From: Anaerococcus rubeinfantis
Lineage (GTDB): Bacteria; Bacillota; Clostridia; Tissierellales; Peptoniphilaceae
Assembly (NCBI RefSeq): GCF_001487145.1
Contig: NZ_LN913016.1
Location: 992,001-1,056,000 of the forward strand
DNA length: 64,000 nucleotides
Direction: 5' to 3'
Shown here: in pieces, positions 25,713 through 34,893 of the stretch
How the letters are laid out: every line of letters begins with the position of its first letter
Position numbering within the stretch: position 1 is the first letter of the stretch
Notes under the pieces: generated by a model
Database searches by the model: none
What the model saw: only the letters and a program-made list of their open reading frames with translations
What the model was told of the DNA's origin: nothing
Program-made: the position numbers and the translations under genes

Positions 25713-26765
25713 TTAAGCTGCTGGACTAGCTGTACCCTCATCTGCTGGTTTTGCAGCTTTTAATTTTGTAATTACTCTTGCTATTGGAATTTGATTAAGC
25801 GGGAATGTTCCATCTTCATTTTTAACAACTTCCCAGTTAGTACCTTTCTTTAATTCTTCATCAGTTGGTGATAATGAAGCCATAGAAGCTTCAGTAAATG
25901 AAATACCTCTTGGTGCAAAACAGAATCTATCCCTAGTGTATAGAGTATCTTCTCCACCATTTTTCATTGGATTTCTGTCTGTTTCATATGGTACTTTAGC
26001 ACCTGCTTTTGTATATTCAAAAGCACCCTGACCAAAGATATATGTTGTATATTCTCCTTCTTTGCTTACTGGTAAAGAATCATCAATAATAATTGGTCTA
26101 CCATTTAGATTAGCTAGAGCCATTGGTCTTTCAATTCCCCTGCTATCTGTGTATTTTGCATATTGAATTAAATTTAAGTTTTCTAATTGTGTTGCAACTG
26201 CTGAGTTCATGATAGCAGCAGCAAAGTTTTTCTTTCTTGCTCCAAATGCTTGTTGTAGTGCATTATTTAAAGTTACTTGCCCAAATACTTCATCCTTATA
26301 TGTGTGTCCGTCTACAAATTTCTTATCTTCAGCCTTTGCCATTGAGAAAATTCCTTCAAGAATAGCAAGAAGTGAATCTTGTTTTAAATCTGCCCACCAA
26401 TCTAATAATTGATTAGCAACAGTTTTCATTGGATCATGTCCACCTGTGATATCAAAAACAAAGTCTTTTTCAGTCCAGCTGTGAGCTCTACCAATTACAA
26501 CTCTTTTTTGATAAAAAGTATTTGTAGTATCAGACTTAATATCTGTTTGTCCATCGTAGTTATCAGCATCTCCAGAAAGAATTCCAGCAATTGGAGTAAC
26601 AATAATATTTCCCCCAACTTGCTCGTCCATTCTTGTTTTAAGGTCAGCTCTTTCTACGATAGCAGTAGAGTTTAATAATTCATTTGTTCTTTCTCTCTCG
26701 ATTGTATCAACGTATTTTTCAAATACTTCTGCATTAAAATATGTCTTATCAAATAATTTAGGCAT
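25713..26765 (-). CDS. Major capsid protein (Gp13-like)
   Basis: Protein of 350 residues with the pattern NAEVFEKYVDTIERERTNELLNSTAIVERADLKTRM and QKRVVIGRAHSWTEKDFVFDITGGHDPM, seen in the 'major capsid protein 13-like' family of Firmicutes siphoviruses. It forms the procapsid shell on the scaffold encoded upstream. A strong AGGAGG site precedes the ATG, as expected for the most abundant virion protein. Confidence 0.88.
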   Translation of the reverse strand: MPKLFDKTYFNAEVFEKYVDTIERERTNELLNSTAIVERADLKTRMDEQVGGNIIVTPIAGILSGDADNYDGQTDIKSDTTNTFYQKRVVIGRAHSWTEKDFVFDITGGHDPMKTVANQLLDWWADLKQDSLLAILEGIFSMAKAEDKKFVDGHTYKDEVFGQVTLNNALQQAFGARKKNFAAAIMNSAVATQLENLNLIQYAKYTDSRGIERPMALANLNGRPIIIDDSLPVSKEGEYTTYIFGQGAFEYTKAGAKVPYETDRNPMKNGGEDTLYTRDRFCFAPRGISFTEASMASLSPTDEELKKGTNWEVVKNEDGTFPLNQIPIARVITKLKAAKPADEGTASPAA

Positions 26766-26775
26766 CTAAATCCTC

Positions 26776-27342
26776 CTATAAAATACCTTTCTTGTTAGCT
26801 TCAAGCATTTCTTCATAGGTCATATCTTTTAGTTCCTTATCTCCTAAAGATCCAGACTTACCCATGCTTCTTTGCTTTGGTTCTTCTTGTCCTTTAAATA
26901 GGTAAGAATCAGATTCTTTAAGTCCTTCAATTTGTGCCTTTAAATCATCATTTAAGTTTTTAGAATCCTTTAGACTATCAATATCAAGTAAAGCCTTAGC
27001 TGCCTTTAAGTTTCTACTTCCAGCATTAACCAAGCCTAAATCAATAGCATTATTTAAAGTTATATTGTCCATATCTTCTTTAGCTTTTATTTGTGCCTGT
27101 TCATACTTGTTTTTGTATTCCTCAGCGCTTGCCTTGATTGATTCAATATCCATATCTTTAAAGGCTTCTATTTGCTCATTTGCACTTTCAACTTGGGACT
27201 TGTAATTTTCATTTTCGGTTTTTAAAGTTTCGAAGTTATTTTTAAGTTGGTTATAATCTTCAACTTCTTTTCCTCTTAACTTAAAAACTTTCGCTATCTG
27301 TTCATCATTTAAACCTATTTCTTTTAATTCTTCTGTCTTCAT
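26776..27342 (-). CDS. Capsid scaffolding protein (Gp20-like)
   Basis: Protein of about 188 residues, very charged and coiled-coil, with ELKEIGLNDEQIAKVFKLRGKEVEDYNQLKNNFETLK and a C-terminal GSLGDKELKDMTYEEMLEANKKG, the hallmarks of phage minor structural protein Gp20/scaffold. ATG 27342 is chosen over an upstream in-frame start because AAAAGGAG lies eight bases before it; the longer form would add a basic leader reading towards the tRNA. Confidence 0.88.
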   Translation of the reverse strand: MKTEELKEIGLNDEQIAKVFKLRGKEVEDYNQLKNNFETLKTENENYKSQVESANEQIEAFKDMDIESIKASAEEYKNKYEQAQIKAKEDMDNITLNNAIDLGLVNAGSRNLKAAKALLDIDSLKDSKNLNDDLKAQIEGLKESDSYLFKGQEEPKQRSMGKSGSLGDKELKDMTYEEMLEANKKGIL

Positions 27343-27424
27343 AAAACATCTCCTTTTAAGCTTTTTAAGTCGTTGCTTTGACTTAGATCTGTGTTTATTT
27401 GGCATTTTAGGTCCGCCTTGACCG

Positions 27425-27508
27425 TGGTGGGGAGAGTGGGATTCGAACCCACGAAAGCTCAGCTGACGGTTTTACAGACCGTTCCGTTTTCCACTTCGGT
27501 ATCTCCCC
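27425..27508 (-). tRNA. tRNA-Tyr (anticodon GUA), phage-borne
   Basis: An 84-nt gene with encoded CCA. Acceptor GGGGAGA/TCTCCCC, anticodon stem ACGGT/ACCGT around CTGTAAA (anticodon GTA), a long variable arm as usual for bacterial tRNA-Tyr, and T-arm GTGGG/CCCAC around TTCGAAT. All stems pair. It lies within the head operon between a small hypothetical gene with its own terminator and the scaffold gene, on the same strand. Confidence 0.95.
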
Positions 27509-27510
27509 AT

Positions 27511-27536
27511 AAAAAAAAGACGGCTCATCACCGTCT
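27511..27536 (-). terminator. Terminator overlapping a stop codon
   Basis: Stem AGACGG/CCGTCT with a seven-base loop that contains the TGA of the gene at 27528-27788, followed by eight T on the minus strand. It ends two bases before the tRNA-Tyr 5' end. Confidence 0.8.
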
Positions 27537-27788
27537 CAAACCTTTATTGACATTGTAGTATCTTTGCTTTTTATCAAGCTTTTTAAATTCTTCCTCTGTC
27601 AGTATCCTTTGCATTGCTATCTTATATTTCTTGTTGTATGGATACTTATTTCCATCAATTAATCTTCTAACATTTTCAGCATCTTTTTTGCATAAAAAAT
27701 GGGCGTGTTGCTCGTAAGCACCGCCCTCTCTTTTTAATAACCGTTTACGCTCTGGTAATTTTGGATAATATTTTATTGTTAGTTTCAT
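27528..27788 (-). CDS. Hypothetical phage protein
   Basis: Basic protein of 86 residues (MKLTIKYYPKLPERKRLLKREGG...). No domain recognised; it has a lysine-rich C-terminus. ATG 27788 is used because an upstream TTG would lie inside the preceding terminator stem. It is an island between two terminators, just before tRNA-Tyr, so it may have its own promoter or be a small cargo gene. Confidence 0.6.
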   Translation of the reverse strand: MKLTIKYYPKLPERKRLLKREGGAYEQHAHFLCKKDAENVRRLIDGNKYPYNKKYKIAMQRILTEEEFKKLDKKQRYYNVNKGLRR

Positions 27789-27799
27789 TTTTTTGTAAT

Positions 27800-27832
27800 T
27801 AAAAAGCACATCTAACAATTGCTAGTGTGCTT
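27800..27832 (-). terminator. Rho-independent terminator
   Basis: Stem AAGCACA/TGTGCTT with an imperfect inner stem, then five T on the minus strand. It lies after the gene at 27853-28152. Confidence 0.7.
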
Positions 27833-27852
27833 AGTCTAATATTTCAAAGTTT

Positions 27853-28152
27853 TCAATTATGTCTTTTTAAACCATAACTTCTTAACTCTTCGTTAGGATC
27901 ATCAATAATATAAAAACTTCCGCCCTTTGAACTACCGTCTGCTGGTCTAGGGTTTATAAGGCTATATATATAATCTTCGTTACTATCATCTACAACTTTA
28001 ATCTTACCATCTTTATCTCGCACGATATTATATTCTCCGTTATCTGTTAAGCTGTCTACGCCAAATGATTCACCGATATATTTTACTTTGCCAACATATT
28101 CTAAAGGAATGGTTTTATTTAATTCGCACTGGAAAACATCAATATATTTCAT
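27853..28152 (-). CDS. Hypothetical phage protein
   Basis: Acidic protein of 99 residues (MKYIDVFQCELNKTIPLEYVGKVKYIGESFGVDSLTDNGEYNIVRDKDGKIKVVDDSNEDYIYSLINPRP...). Overlaps the minor capsid gene by 4 bp. No domain recognised; its small strand-rich form and its position directly behind a capsid protein with a possible toxin-like tail make an immunity or assembly partner conceivable. Confidence 0.65.
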   Translation of the reverse strand: MKYIDVFQCELNKTIPLEYVGKVKYIGESFGVDSLTDNGEYNIVRDKDGKIKVVDDSNEDYIYSLINPRPADGSSKGGSFYIIDDPNEELRSYGLKRHN

Positions 28153-29636
28153 TTTTTCCTCCTACTCTTATGTTTGAATTTCATTTCATACTGGATATTA
28201 TTCTTTTCATACCAATGTACATCATAATAATATAATTCTGAATCTACCCTACCTACCATTTTAGACCATTCATTTGGTTTGCCACCGTATTTTTCACATA
28301 ATTTGTTAACAACTCTTATTTCATCGCCTTTATATATAGCTTTTGAATGATTTATGATGGTTTTTGATGGTATAAACTCTTTGAAATTTGTAATAGGATT
28401 TATATAGTCTAATCTAGACTGCATAAATCTTTTCTCCGTATAGATATCTCTAAGTTTTCTAGACTTTATTTCTTCATTGTATCTGTCTTTACTATACCTG
28501 TAAACGTTAGTATTTACACTAGTAGGACGAAGTTTGCCAGCCTTATTAAAGTCTTTATAAAGCTGTCTTTGCCTTTGAAGTCTTACCTGTGCAATAAGCT
28601 TACTTTCATTGTCTCCTACCTTGTCATACATCATAACTCTATGCTTGTATTTTCTGATAGTTCTTTCTATTTGTCTTTGCTTTTGGGTTGCTTCGTAATA
28701 GGTGTATTCCTTATCTTCAAACTCAAAAGGTTCAGGATCTATATTATCTAACATTTCTTTAGTCCATGCTCTTTCAGATATTCCCTCAAAGAATGGATAC
28801 CAGTTGTGCCTGCAATTTGCACCCATAAAACCAGTTACATCTCCGTAGCCTATATCATCAAGGCTTAAATATTTATCATTATCTCCCGACAATGAAACTA
28901 TCTGTCCCTGCCATTCAGCGTGAGATGGTCTAGCTCCAGCATGGGCGGATATTTCCATAAGATCTTGTCCCATATCCTCAGCATTCATCAAAGATATATC
29001 TCCAGTCATCTGATTTAGCGTGGTTCTTACAAGCATTTTAGCTGCCGATTCAACCGTGTAATTTCTCCCTGATTGCTGGTAGTTTATTACTCTTATTCCT
29101 GAATCAGAAAGATTATTTATTAAACTTCTAACAACTTGTTGCCTAGAAAAAGCCCCACTTGCAACTTGAAAAGCTGCTTGATTGAGGGACTTCATATAAA
29201 AATTATTTAATTTTATATTCTCGCCATTGTAAACTACTCCAAGAGATTTTGTTATGTTCCCATTTCCCTCTATAAGTCTATCCATAGCACTAGCAATTGT
29301 ATTATTTACATGATTATTTTTACTTAAATCAACCAAGCTTTTATTAACAGACCTATAAGCCTTCGCTTCATCTTCATAATGCTTTAGGCTCGATCTGGTG
29401 ATTATATCCGATATTTCTTCGTCTATATCTTCAAGATGAGGCTTTAAAAGACTTTCTATTTCCTCTGTAGTGTATCCATTTTGAATCAATACCTCTGCTT
29501 GCCTTTCAGCAGTGGCAGTTAAATATCCGTTCTTATTTATCCTCTTTGCTATATCTTCAAGTATGGCATCTTCTAAGTCTTGGTATAGCTCTATTAGATT
29601 ATCAGTTACCCTTTCCATATATTCTGGACTTAGCAT
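28149..29636 (-). CDS. Phage minor capsid/head morphogenesis protein
   Basis: Protein of 495 residues. The first 300 show the Phage_min_cap2 pattern, including HAGARPSHAEWQGQIVSLSG and GYGDVTGFMGANCRHNWYPF, conserved in this family. The last 110 or so residues form a separate basic module (KTIINHSKAIYKGDEIRVV...EWSKMVGRVDSE...YDVHWYEKNNIQYEMKFK). Such C-terminal extensions in this family are often nuclease- or toxin-like. It follows the portal with a one-base overlap. Confidence 0.85.
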   Translation of the reverse strand: MLSPEYMERVTDNLIELYQDLEDAILEDIAKRINKNGYLTATAERQAEVLIQNGYTTEEIESLLKPHLEDIDEEISDIITRSSLKHYEDEAKAYRSVNKSLVDLSKNNHVNNTIASAMDRLIEGNGNITKSLGVVYNGENIKLNNFYMKSLNQAAFQVASGAFSRQQVVRSLINNLSDSGIRVINYQQSGRNYTVESAAKMLVRTTLNQMTGDISLMNAEDMGQDLMEISAHAGARPSHAEWQGQIVSLSGDNDKYLSLDDIGYGDVTGFMGANCRHNWYPFFEGISERAWTKEMLDNIDPEPFEFEDKEYTYYEATQKQRQIERTIRKYKHRVMMYDKVGDNESKLIAQVRLQRQRQLYKDFNKAGKLRPTSVNTNVYRYSKDRYNEEIKSRKLRDIYTEKRFMQSRLDYINPITNFKEFIPSKTIINHSKAIYKGDEIRVVNKLCEKYGGKPNEWSKMVGRVDSELYYYDVHWYEKNNIQYEMKFKHKSRRKK

Positions 29637-30991
29637 TATTCTTCCTCGGCTACTTCTTCTCTATTTTCAGAAATATTGGCTTGAATTTCTCCTAATTCGT
29701 CATCAGTTACACCGTATCTCCATTTTAGATAAGCTTCAGGCTTAAGAATTCCTGCTGCCACCTCTTGCAGTCTTATTTTTTGTTCAGTTTCAGAATCAAC
29801 TACAAGGCTGTCGTCAAAGTCGAAGGATACTTGGCAATTATCATTAAAGGGAATTGATAATTCCTTAAACCAATACTTTAATATCTCCACAAAATCTTCA
29901 AGGCACCTTGCCAATTCATTCTGTATATCTTTTACTGTAGAATATGATCTTTGTTGACTTGTATTAATTTCAGTTGCAGTTTTGGCAGTAAATTCTACAT
30001 CAGACAAAGTTCCATAGGCAAGCCCACAAATAAACTCAATCTTTCTTATAATTCCATTTAAACCATTAAAAAGAGATGAATCCCTAATTGCAGGACTAAA
30101 AACATTATAAAAGTCCTTGTTACCTGAACCCATATCTAAACCTAAGTTTCTAAATAATCTTTCTTTTCCAACTGGTAGTGTGTCAGTATTCTTTAAGGCG
30201 GTTATATCTGCATCAATAGCAAGCTCACTGCCCTCATACTCCCACATTATTCTTTGATATTGCTCGTCTGCGTCTTGGATTAATGATATAGCCCTAGCAA
30301 AACAAGATATCCCCTCGTTAGAATCTAAATCTAAATTATTAGCCTGAGGGTTTTTGAAATATGAAAATAAAGGTCTATCCGATTCTACAATCATTTCATC
30401 AGCCATATCTGCCCATTCTTCTACCACTCCTAGACTTATCTTATCACCTAACACTTCTTGATTGTTTGATAAATACGCGGTGTTAGTAATTAGATATTCA
30501 TCATCTATCTTATGTTCTTCAAGCCTAGTAAAAAATATATCTTTATCTTTCTTATCCTTTTTCTTAATCCTATCTATAAAAACAATATGATTAATATCTC
30601 CAAAACTTGTAAAACCTAATATTATAAACTTATTAGCTGGAACTATATCAATATCAATAAGCTTTCTTGAATAATCCTCAACATAAGGTTTTATAACAAT
30701 ACCACCTAAGGCTAATCCATATTCAGTAAACTTTCTAATATGCCTTATAAATCTTTGATAAATCAAATCAAGACTTTCATCATCTATTTTCGTTTCAAGT
30801 TCCATTGTTACAAGCCTTGCAAGTTCGCTTGATATAGCAGCACATAAATTTAAAGATTGGGACTTATCAATATCATAATCATTTTTTAACCAATAAGGCT
30901 CTCCATGGTAGCAATCCAGCCAGATCTTATAATTGTTGTCAATGTTATTGGCAAGACTACCCAGCCTTTCCCTAATTTCTCTATCTAACAT
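29636..30991 (-). CDS. Phage portal protein
   Basis: Protein of 451 residues that forms the DNA entry ring. N-terminal NNYKIWLDCYHGE and later ALGGIVIKPYV..., DEQYQRIMWEYEGSELAI and TATEINTSQQRSYSTVKDIQNELARCLEDF are typical of Gp6/SPP1-type portals. An acidic tail ends the protein. Located between large terminase and minor capsid, the canonical slot. Confidence 0.9.
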   Translation of the reverse strand: MLDREIRERLGSLANNIDNNYKIWLDCYHGEPYWLKNDYDIDKSQSLNLCAAISSELARLVTMELETKIDDESLDLIYQRFIRHIRKFTEYGLALGGIVIKPYVEDYSRKLIDIDIVPANKFIILGFTSFGDINHIVFIDRIKKKDKKDKDIFFTRLEEHKIDDEYLITNTAYLSNNQEVLGDKISLGVVEEWADMADEMIVESDRPLFSYFKNPQANNLDLDSNEGISCFARAISLIQDADEQYQRIMWEYEGSELAIDADITALKNTDTLPVGKERLFRNLGLDMGSGNKDFYNVFSPAIRDSSLFNGLNGIIRKIEFICGLAYGTLSDVEFTAKTATEINTSQQRSYSTVKDIQNELARCLEDFVEILKYWFKELSIPFNDNCQVSFDFDDSLVVDSETEQKIRLQEVAAGILKPEAYLKWRYGVTDDELGEIQANISENREEVAEEE

Positions 30992-30999
30992 ATAAACTC

Positions 31000-32307
31000 C
31001 TATGTATTCATCAACACTTTTATAAATTTCTCAATAGAATATTCAAAGGCATCAAGTGTATCTATATCACTTGTCCCATCATCAAGCCTTATATCTTCCA
31101 TTTCCTCTTCCTTCCAAACAGCAGTAGATAAAGCATCCACTAAACTTTCACAATTTTTAGTATAAAAAAATCTATCAGAAGCAACCAGTGTATTAACAAG
31201 CCTTATCCTGTCATTGATTGGGTTCTTGATAGAATTCTTAATCTTTATATTAAAATTTGCATCTAGTAGGGCTTTTTGCATACCTTTTATTAATACTTGT
31301 TCAGCGTTATCCGCATATATAAGGTCTACATTCCCATAAGTAGATTGGATAACTCTCACAAAGTCGATTAGTTGATTATATAAGTCTGTAGGCTTATCAG
31401 GTTCTAATCTTTCAGACCTTAAAGCATAGATCTTTTTAAAACCTCGACTAATACCGCAGCAAACGAAAGCGTGCTTCGAATTATTACCACCAAAGTCCAC
31501 TCCAATCTGTATCATTTGTAATTCGTAAGGTTTTTCTTTTATTAAATAATTCTCCGGACCATCAGCAAACTGCTTATATATAAGTCCCTCAGCTACTACC
31601 CTAAGTCCTTCTATATCCCTCTTATACCAAACAGAATTAGGATCGTACTGGAGTTCTATCTCTTTAATCCTTTGTTTGTCTAGTGTCGCGTTATCTCTAA
31701 GTGTAAAGTGCTGGTAGTTTACCCCGCCTATCTCTTCATCAAGCTTCCTGTACTTTTCTATATGATCTGTATATATAAAGTGTTTAGGGCTAGACGGGTT
31801 TAAGTCCCAAAAGAATTTTCTTTTATTTGCCGCCGCAGTACGGTTAAAGCACTCTTTTATTGTGTCTTTGTGGTGTAGGTTTATTTCAGTAGCTATCCAC
31901 ATACCATACGAGTTACCACGGATAGATTTATAACTATCAGCCTTAGCTGCCCCAGCAAATATAACTATCCTAGTTTTATAACCTGTATAATAACCCTTGA
32001 TAATTAAAGCTTCATTTCCTTTGTGTTTTCCCCACCTACATTGACCACGGAAAATATATTCTAAACCAAATCCATTGGCATCACCAATATTTAACTTGGC
32101 ATTGGCAACTGTCGACCCTGTAGCTATATGGATTCTATCCTTTGTGTCCATCAACTCGATAGCAAAAGCTATGATATTGTCAACCGTTTTACCAGCTCTT
32201 ACAGCACCTTCTGCAATATTGTATGCATTATATCTAGCTCTTTTTATATATCTTTTATGTTTATCAGAGAATTTAAAGTTGATTGTAGTTTTCTTACTCA
32301 TCATCAA
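31000..32307 (-). CDS. terL: Terminase large subunit
   Basis: Packaging ATPase-nuclease of 435 residues. Walker A GAVRAGKT lies at about residues 34-41, the Walker B-like GMWIATEI at about 130, and motif III-like FWDLNPSSPKH follows. The C-terminal half has RNase-H-type acidic residues (IGVDFGGNNSKHAFV and ADNAEQ). Matches the Terminase_3/PBSX group. It overlaps the small subunit by 14 bp. Confidence 0.93.
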   Translation of the reverse strand: MMMSKKTTINFKFSDKHKRYIKRARYNAYNIAEGAVRAGKTVDNIIAFAIELMDTKDRIHIATGSTVANAKLNIGDANGFGLEYIFRGQCRWGKHKGNEALIIKGYYTGYKTRIVIFAGAAKADSYKSIRGNSYGMWIATEINLHHKDTIKECFNRTAAANKRKFFWDLNPSSPKHFIYTDHIEKYRKLDEEIGGVNYQHFTLRDNATLDKQRIKEIELQYDPNSVWYKRDIEGLRVVAEGLIYKQFADGPENYLIKEKPYELQMIQIGVDFGGNNSKHAFVCCGISRGFKKIYALRSERLEPDKPTDLYNQLIDFVRVIQSTYGNVDLIYADNAEQVLIKGMQKALLDANFNIKIKNSIKNPINDRIRLVNTLVASDRFFYTKNCESLVDALSTAVWKEEEMEDIRLDDGTSDIDTLDAFEYSIEKFIKVLMNT

Positions 32308-32818
32308 CCTCGTATATTTCTTTGATTATAGGACTTATATCCTCGATTTCATCAGCGATTCCTTTTAGTTTTTCCGTCTCTGCTATAACTTTATCAGTCT
32401 GTGCAATTTCTTTTTGTATCTTAGCTTCAAATAGAGAGTCGTTATTCTCTAGGCTTCTATTTTTATATATCATTTCTGTTAATTCTTTATTAGCACTTAT
32501 GACAGCAGATGAATTAGCTTGTCTAAATCCGTTATCTTGTATATCTTTCAGACCTAGAAAGATAATTTTTTTATATACCTTTTCACTTTCTATAGCCGAC
32601 CATGTAACCTGATTGATAATATCCTGTTCAATTTCTTTTTTAATACGAGTTATTTCTTTTTTAATCTCAGGTTTATTGTATAGCTTTGAAGCATTTACCC
32701 TAACAGAGCTATCTTTCCATTTTTTACTAGATGGGTATGCGTTTCTATAAGCATTTATGAGGCTTTTTCCTTGTGAAACCTCGTTTATAAACTTTTTTTG
32801 ATTATTACTAAAGGTCAC
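32294..32818 (-). CDS. terS: Terminase small subunit
   Basis: Protein of 174 residues. The N-terminal helix-turn-helix has the recognition pattern NNQKKFINEVSQGKSLINAYRNAYPSSKKWKDSSVRVNASKL; the rest is helical oligomerisation sequence. It recognises the packaging start site and recruits TerL. Confidence 0.88.
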   Translation of the reverse strand: MTFSNNQKKFINEVSQGKSLINAYRNAYPSSKKWKDSSVRVNASKLYNKPEIKKEITRIKKEIEQDIINQVTWSAIESEKVYKKIIFLGLKDIQDNGFRQANSSAVISANKELTEMIYKNRSLENNDSLFEAKIQKEIAQTDKVIAETEKLKGIADEIEDISPIIKEIYEVDDE

Positions 32819-32881
32819 TTTATCACCTCACATTTACCTTTTAAAATGTTAGTAGTTTGTTAGTAAATATCAAAGAGTGGA

Positions 32882-33667
32882 TTATCTGATTAACCCCCAC
32901 TCAGCGAACCTCTCAAATCCTCCAAAACTGTCTATATACTTTCTTGCAATTTCAACAATTTCTGAATAAGGTCTACCGTCAATCGTTTCATCGCCAATAG
33001 CACAGGACAATTTAATCTCTTGATTCTCTTCCTGGGCTTTTAGATGGGCATATATATTAATCGATACATCGGCCTTTGATAAATCCTTTCCGTGTAATCC
33101 TCCTCCAGTTACACCGTCCCCCATATCAGAACCTAACTTTCTATTAGTGCAACCAGTATCAACATCAAGACCGCCCGACCAATCCCCTATTGGATTAATA
33201 ACAGCAGCTGGAAAACTTCTTTGTAGTCGTTCACTCTTAGCCTTTGATTGACAAATAATAAGCCTATCATCATCTAAAATATATTTACCATCAGCCCCGT
33301 ATTCCTTATAAATTTCTTCAGCTATCGATGTTAGTTTTTTCTGCTCATCTGTTACAGGGCTTCCCTTAAATATCCCATTATCACCACACCTAACTTTTCC
33401 TACTTGGTTTTCAGCCAAATACTTATCTTGTCTAGCATGGATAATTTCAATATCATCAATCCCAGCTATTCTCTTAACTATTTTTTGTATATCTTCAAAA
33501 TCAAAAAAACACGAAGACTCAATAATGATATTGCATACCCCGTGTCCAATTAAAACCTCTACTGCTATCTTAGGTTCATCTTCAATTTTATATCCTAAAT
33601 CAACAATCGCCCCTGCTATCCTATCAGCTATCTTATCAGGGTGCATAGGATTTACTTTTTCAAACAT
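32882..33667 (-). CDS. metK: Compact S-adenosylmethionine synthetase
   Basis: Makes SAM from methionine and ATP. This 261-residue version is clearly shorter than the usual 380-400. It keeps the N-terminal HPDKIADRIAGAIVD motif, the CGDNG loop and the glycine-rich GDGVTGGGLHGKDLSKAD segment that binds triphosphate, followed by NIYAHLKAQ. A middle stretch of the normal three-domain fold is missing. The ATG follows the methyltransferase stop without a spacer, with GAGGAG inside the preceding gene, so the two are coupled. Probably supplies the methyl donor for that enzyme. Confidence 0.88.
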   Translation of the reverse strand: MFEKVNPMHPDKIADRIAGAIVDLGYKIEDEPKIAVEVLIGHGVCNIIIESSCFFDFEDIQKIVKRIAGIDDIEIIHARQDKYLAENQVGKVRCGDNGIFKGSPVTDEQKKLTSIAEEIYKEYGADGKYILDDDRLIICQSKAKSERLQRSFPAAVINPIGDWSGGLDVDTGCTNRKLGSDMGDGVTGGGLHGKDLSKADVSINIYAHLKAQEENQEIKLSCAIGDETIDGRPYSEIVEIARKYIDSFGGFERFAEWGLIR

Positions 33668-34864
33668 TTATATCTCCTCCTCTAAAATTGCTTTATTCCC
33701 TGTAAATTCTTCCCACCTATTTATAATGACATCACAGTATCTCTCATCCAATTCCATAATATAAGCTCTTCTGTCTAGTTGTTCACAACCTATCAAAGTA
33801 GTTCCTGATCCACCAAATAAATCTAATACTGCATCACCTTTTTTACTAGAATTTTCTATTAGATATGCAAACAATTCTACAGGTTTCATTGTTGGATGTT
33901 CGCCATTTCTTAATGGTTTATCAAAGTTTAATACTGTCGTTTGCTTTCTATCAGAATACCAAGAGTGGCTCCCCCCCTCGGTCCAACCATATAAGCAAGG
34001 CTCATGTTTCCATTGGTAGTCTTGCCTTCCTAGTGTCATTTGGCTTTTATTCCATATTATGCACTGTCTTACTTGCCATCCGACATCTCTTAGCGAACCT
34101 CTAAAGTTGTATCCTTCTGACTCTGCGTGCCAAATGTAAAAACTAGCTCCTGGCTTCATGACGCTATCTGCACAGCTAAAAGCATTAGTTAAGAATTCTC
34201 TGAATTCTTCATCCCCCATAGAATCATTTTGTATTGTAAGTTTTTCTTCTGTTGCTCCTTGATAATTGATGTTATAAGGCGGGTCTGTCAATAGCAAATC
34301 CGCTCTCTCTCCTCTCATCAATTTATTCACATCTTCAGGATCTAGGCTATTTCCACACATAAGCCTGTGCTTGCCAAGTATCCAAACGTTGCCTGATTTA
34401 GTTTTGCCTTGTACTGGAAGTTCATCATCAAACTCATCTTCTAACACGTCGGTGTATTCTCCACTTTCTGATAGTAAGTCAAAACCGAATTCTTCCATAT
34501 CAAATTCTAAATCTAAATCTTCAAGTTCGTCTAGTTCTGATTCAAGCAAAGACCAATCCCACCCTGACAACTCAGAAACTTTATTATCAGCAAGCCTAAA
34601 AGCTTTCACCTCTGCATCAGATAAATCATCAGCTACAACAACTGGTACTTCACTCATTCCTAGCTTTTTAGCTGCCAAAAGTCTAGTGTGTCCAGTTACG
34701 ATTTCATTTTCTCTATCTATCACTATCGGTACTTTAAATCCAAAGTTTTTAATAGAGCTTGCTACTGCATCAACCGCATTTTTATTATCCCTCGGATTGT
34801 TGACATAAGGAACCAGTTCATCAACTTCTTTGTAAATAATCCTTAAATCATCATTTTTCTTCAT
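33668..34864 (-). CDS. ParB-like nuclease domain / DNA methyltransferase fusion
   Basis: Protein of 398 residues. The N-terminal ParB/Spo0J-like domain (about 5-100) has NPRDNKNAVDAVASSIKNFGFKVPIVID and GHTRLLAAKKLG. An acidic linker follows. The methyltransferase part has DPPYNINY (about 204-211) before the SAM-binding DLFGGSGTT near residue 355, the order of beta-class N6-adenine/N4-cytosine enzymes. The ATG 34864 has GGAGGGGG before it. First gene of the late operon. Confidence 0.92.
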   Translation of the reverse strand: MKKNDDLRIIYKEVDELVPYVNNPRDNKNAVDAVASSIKNFGFKVPIVIDRENEIVTGHTRLLAAKKLGMSEVPVVVADDLSDAEVKAFRLADNKVSELSGWDWSLLESELDELEDLDLEFDMEEFGFDLLSESGEYTDVLEDEFDDELPVQGKTKSGNVWILGKHRLMCGNSLDPEDVNKLMRGERADLLLTDPPYNINYQGATEEKLTIQNDSMGDEEFREFLTNAFSCADSVMKPGASFYIWHAESEGYNFRGSLRDVGWQVRQCIIWNKSQMTLGRQDYQWKHEPCLYGWTEGGSHSWYSDRKQTTVLNFDKPLRNGEHPTMKPVELFAYLIENSSKKGDAVLDLFGGSGTTLIGCEQLDRRAYIMELDERYCDVIINRWEEFTGNKAILEEEI

Positions 34865-34893
34865 TTCCCCCTCCAATATTTTAAATCCATCAA

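Noticed and set aside
34371-34808. 145-codon plus-strand frame opposite the methyltransferase gene
   Set aside because: The serine-rich translation is the antisense of the acidic linker; no start signals.
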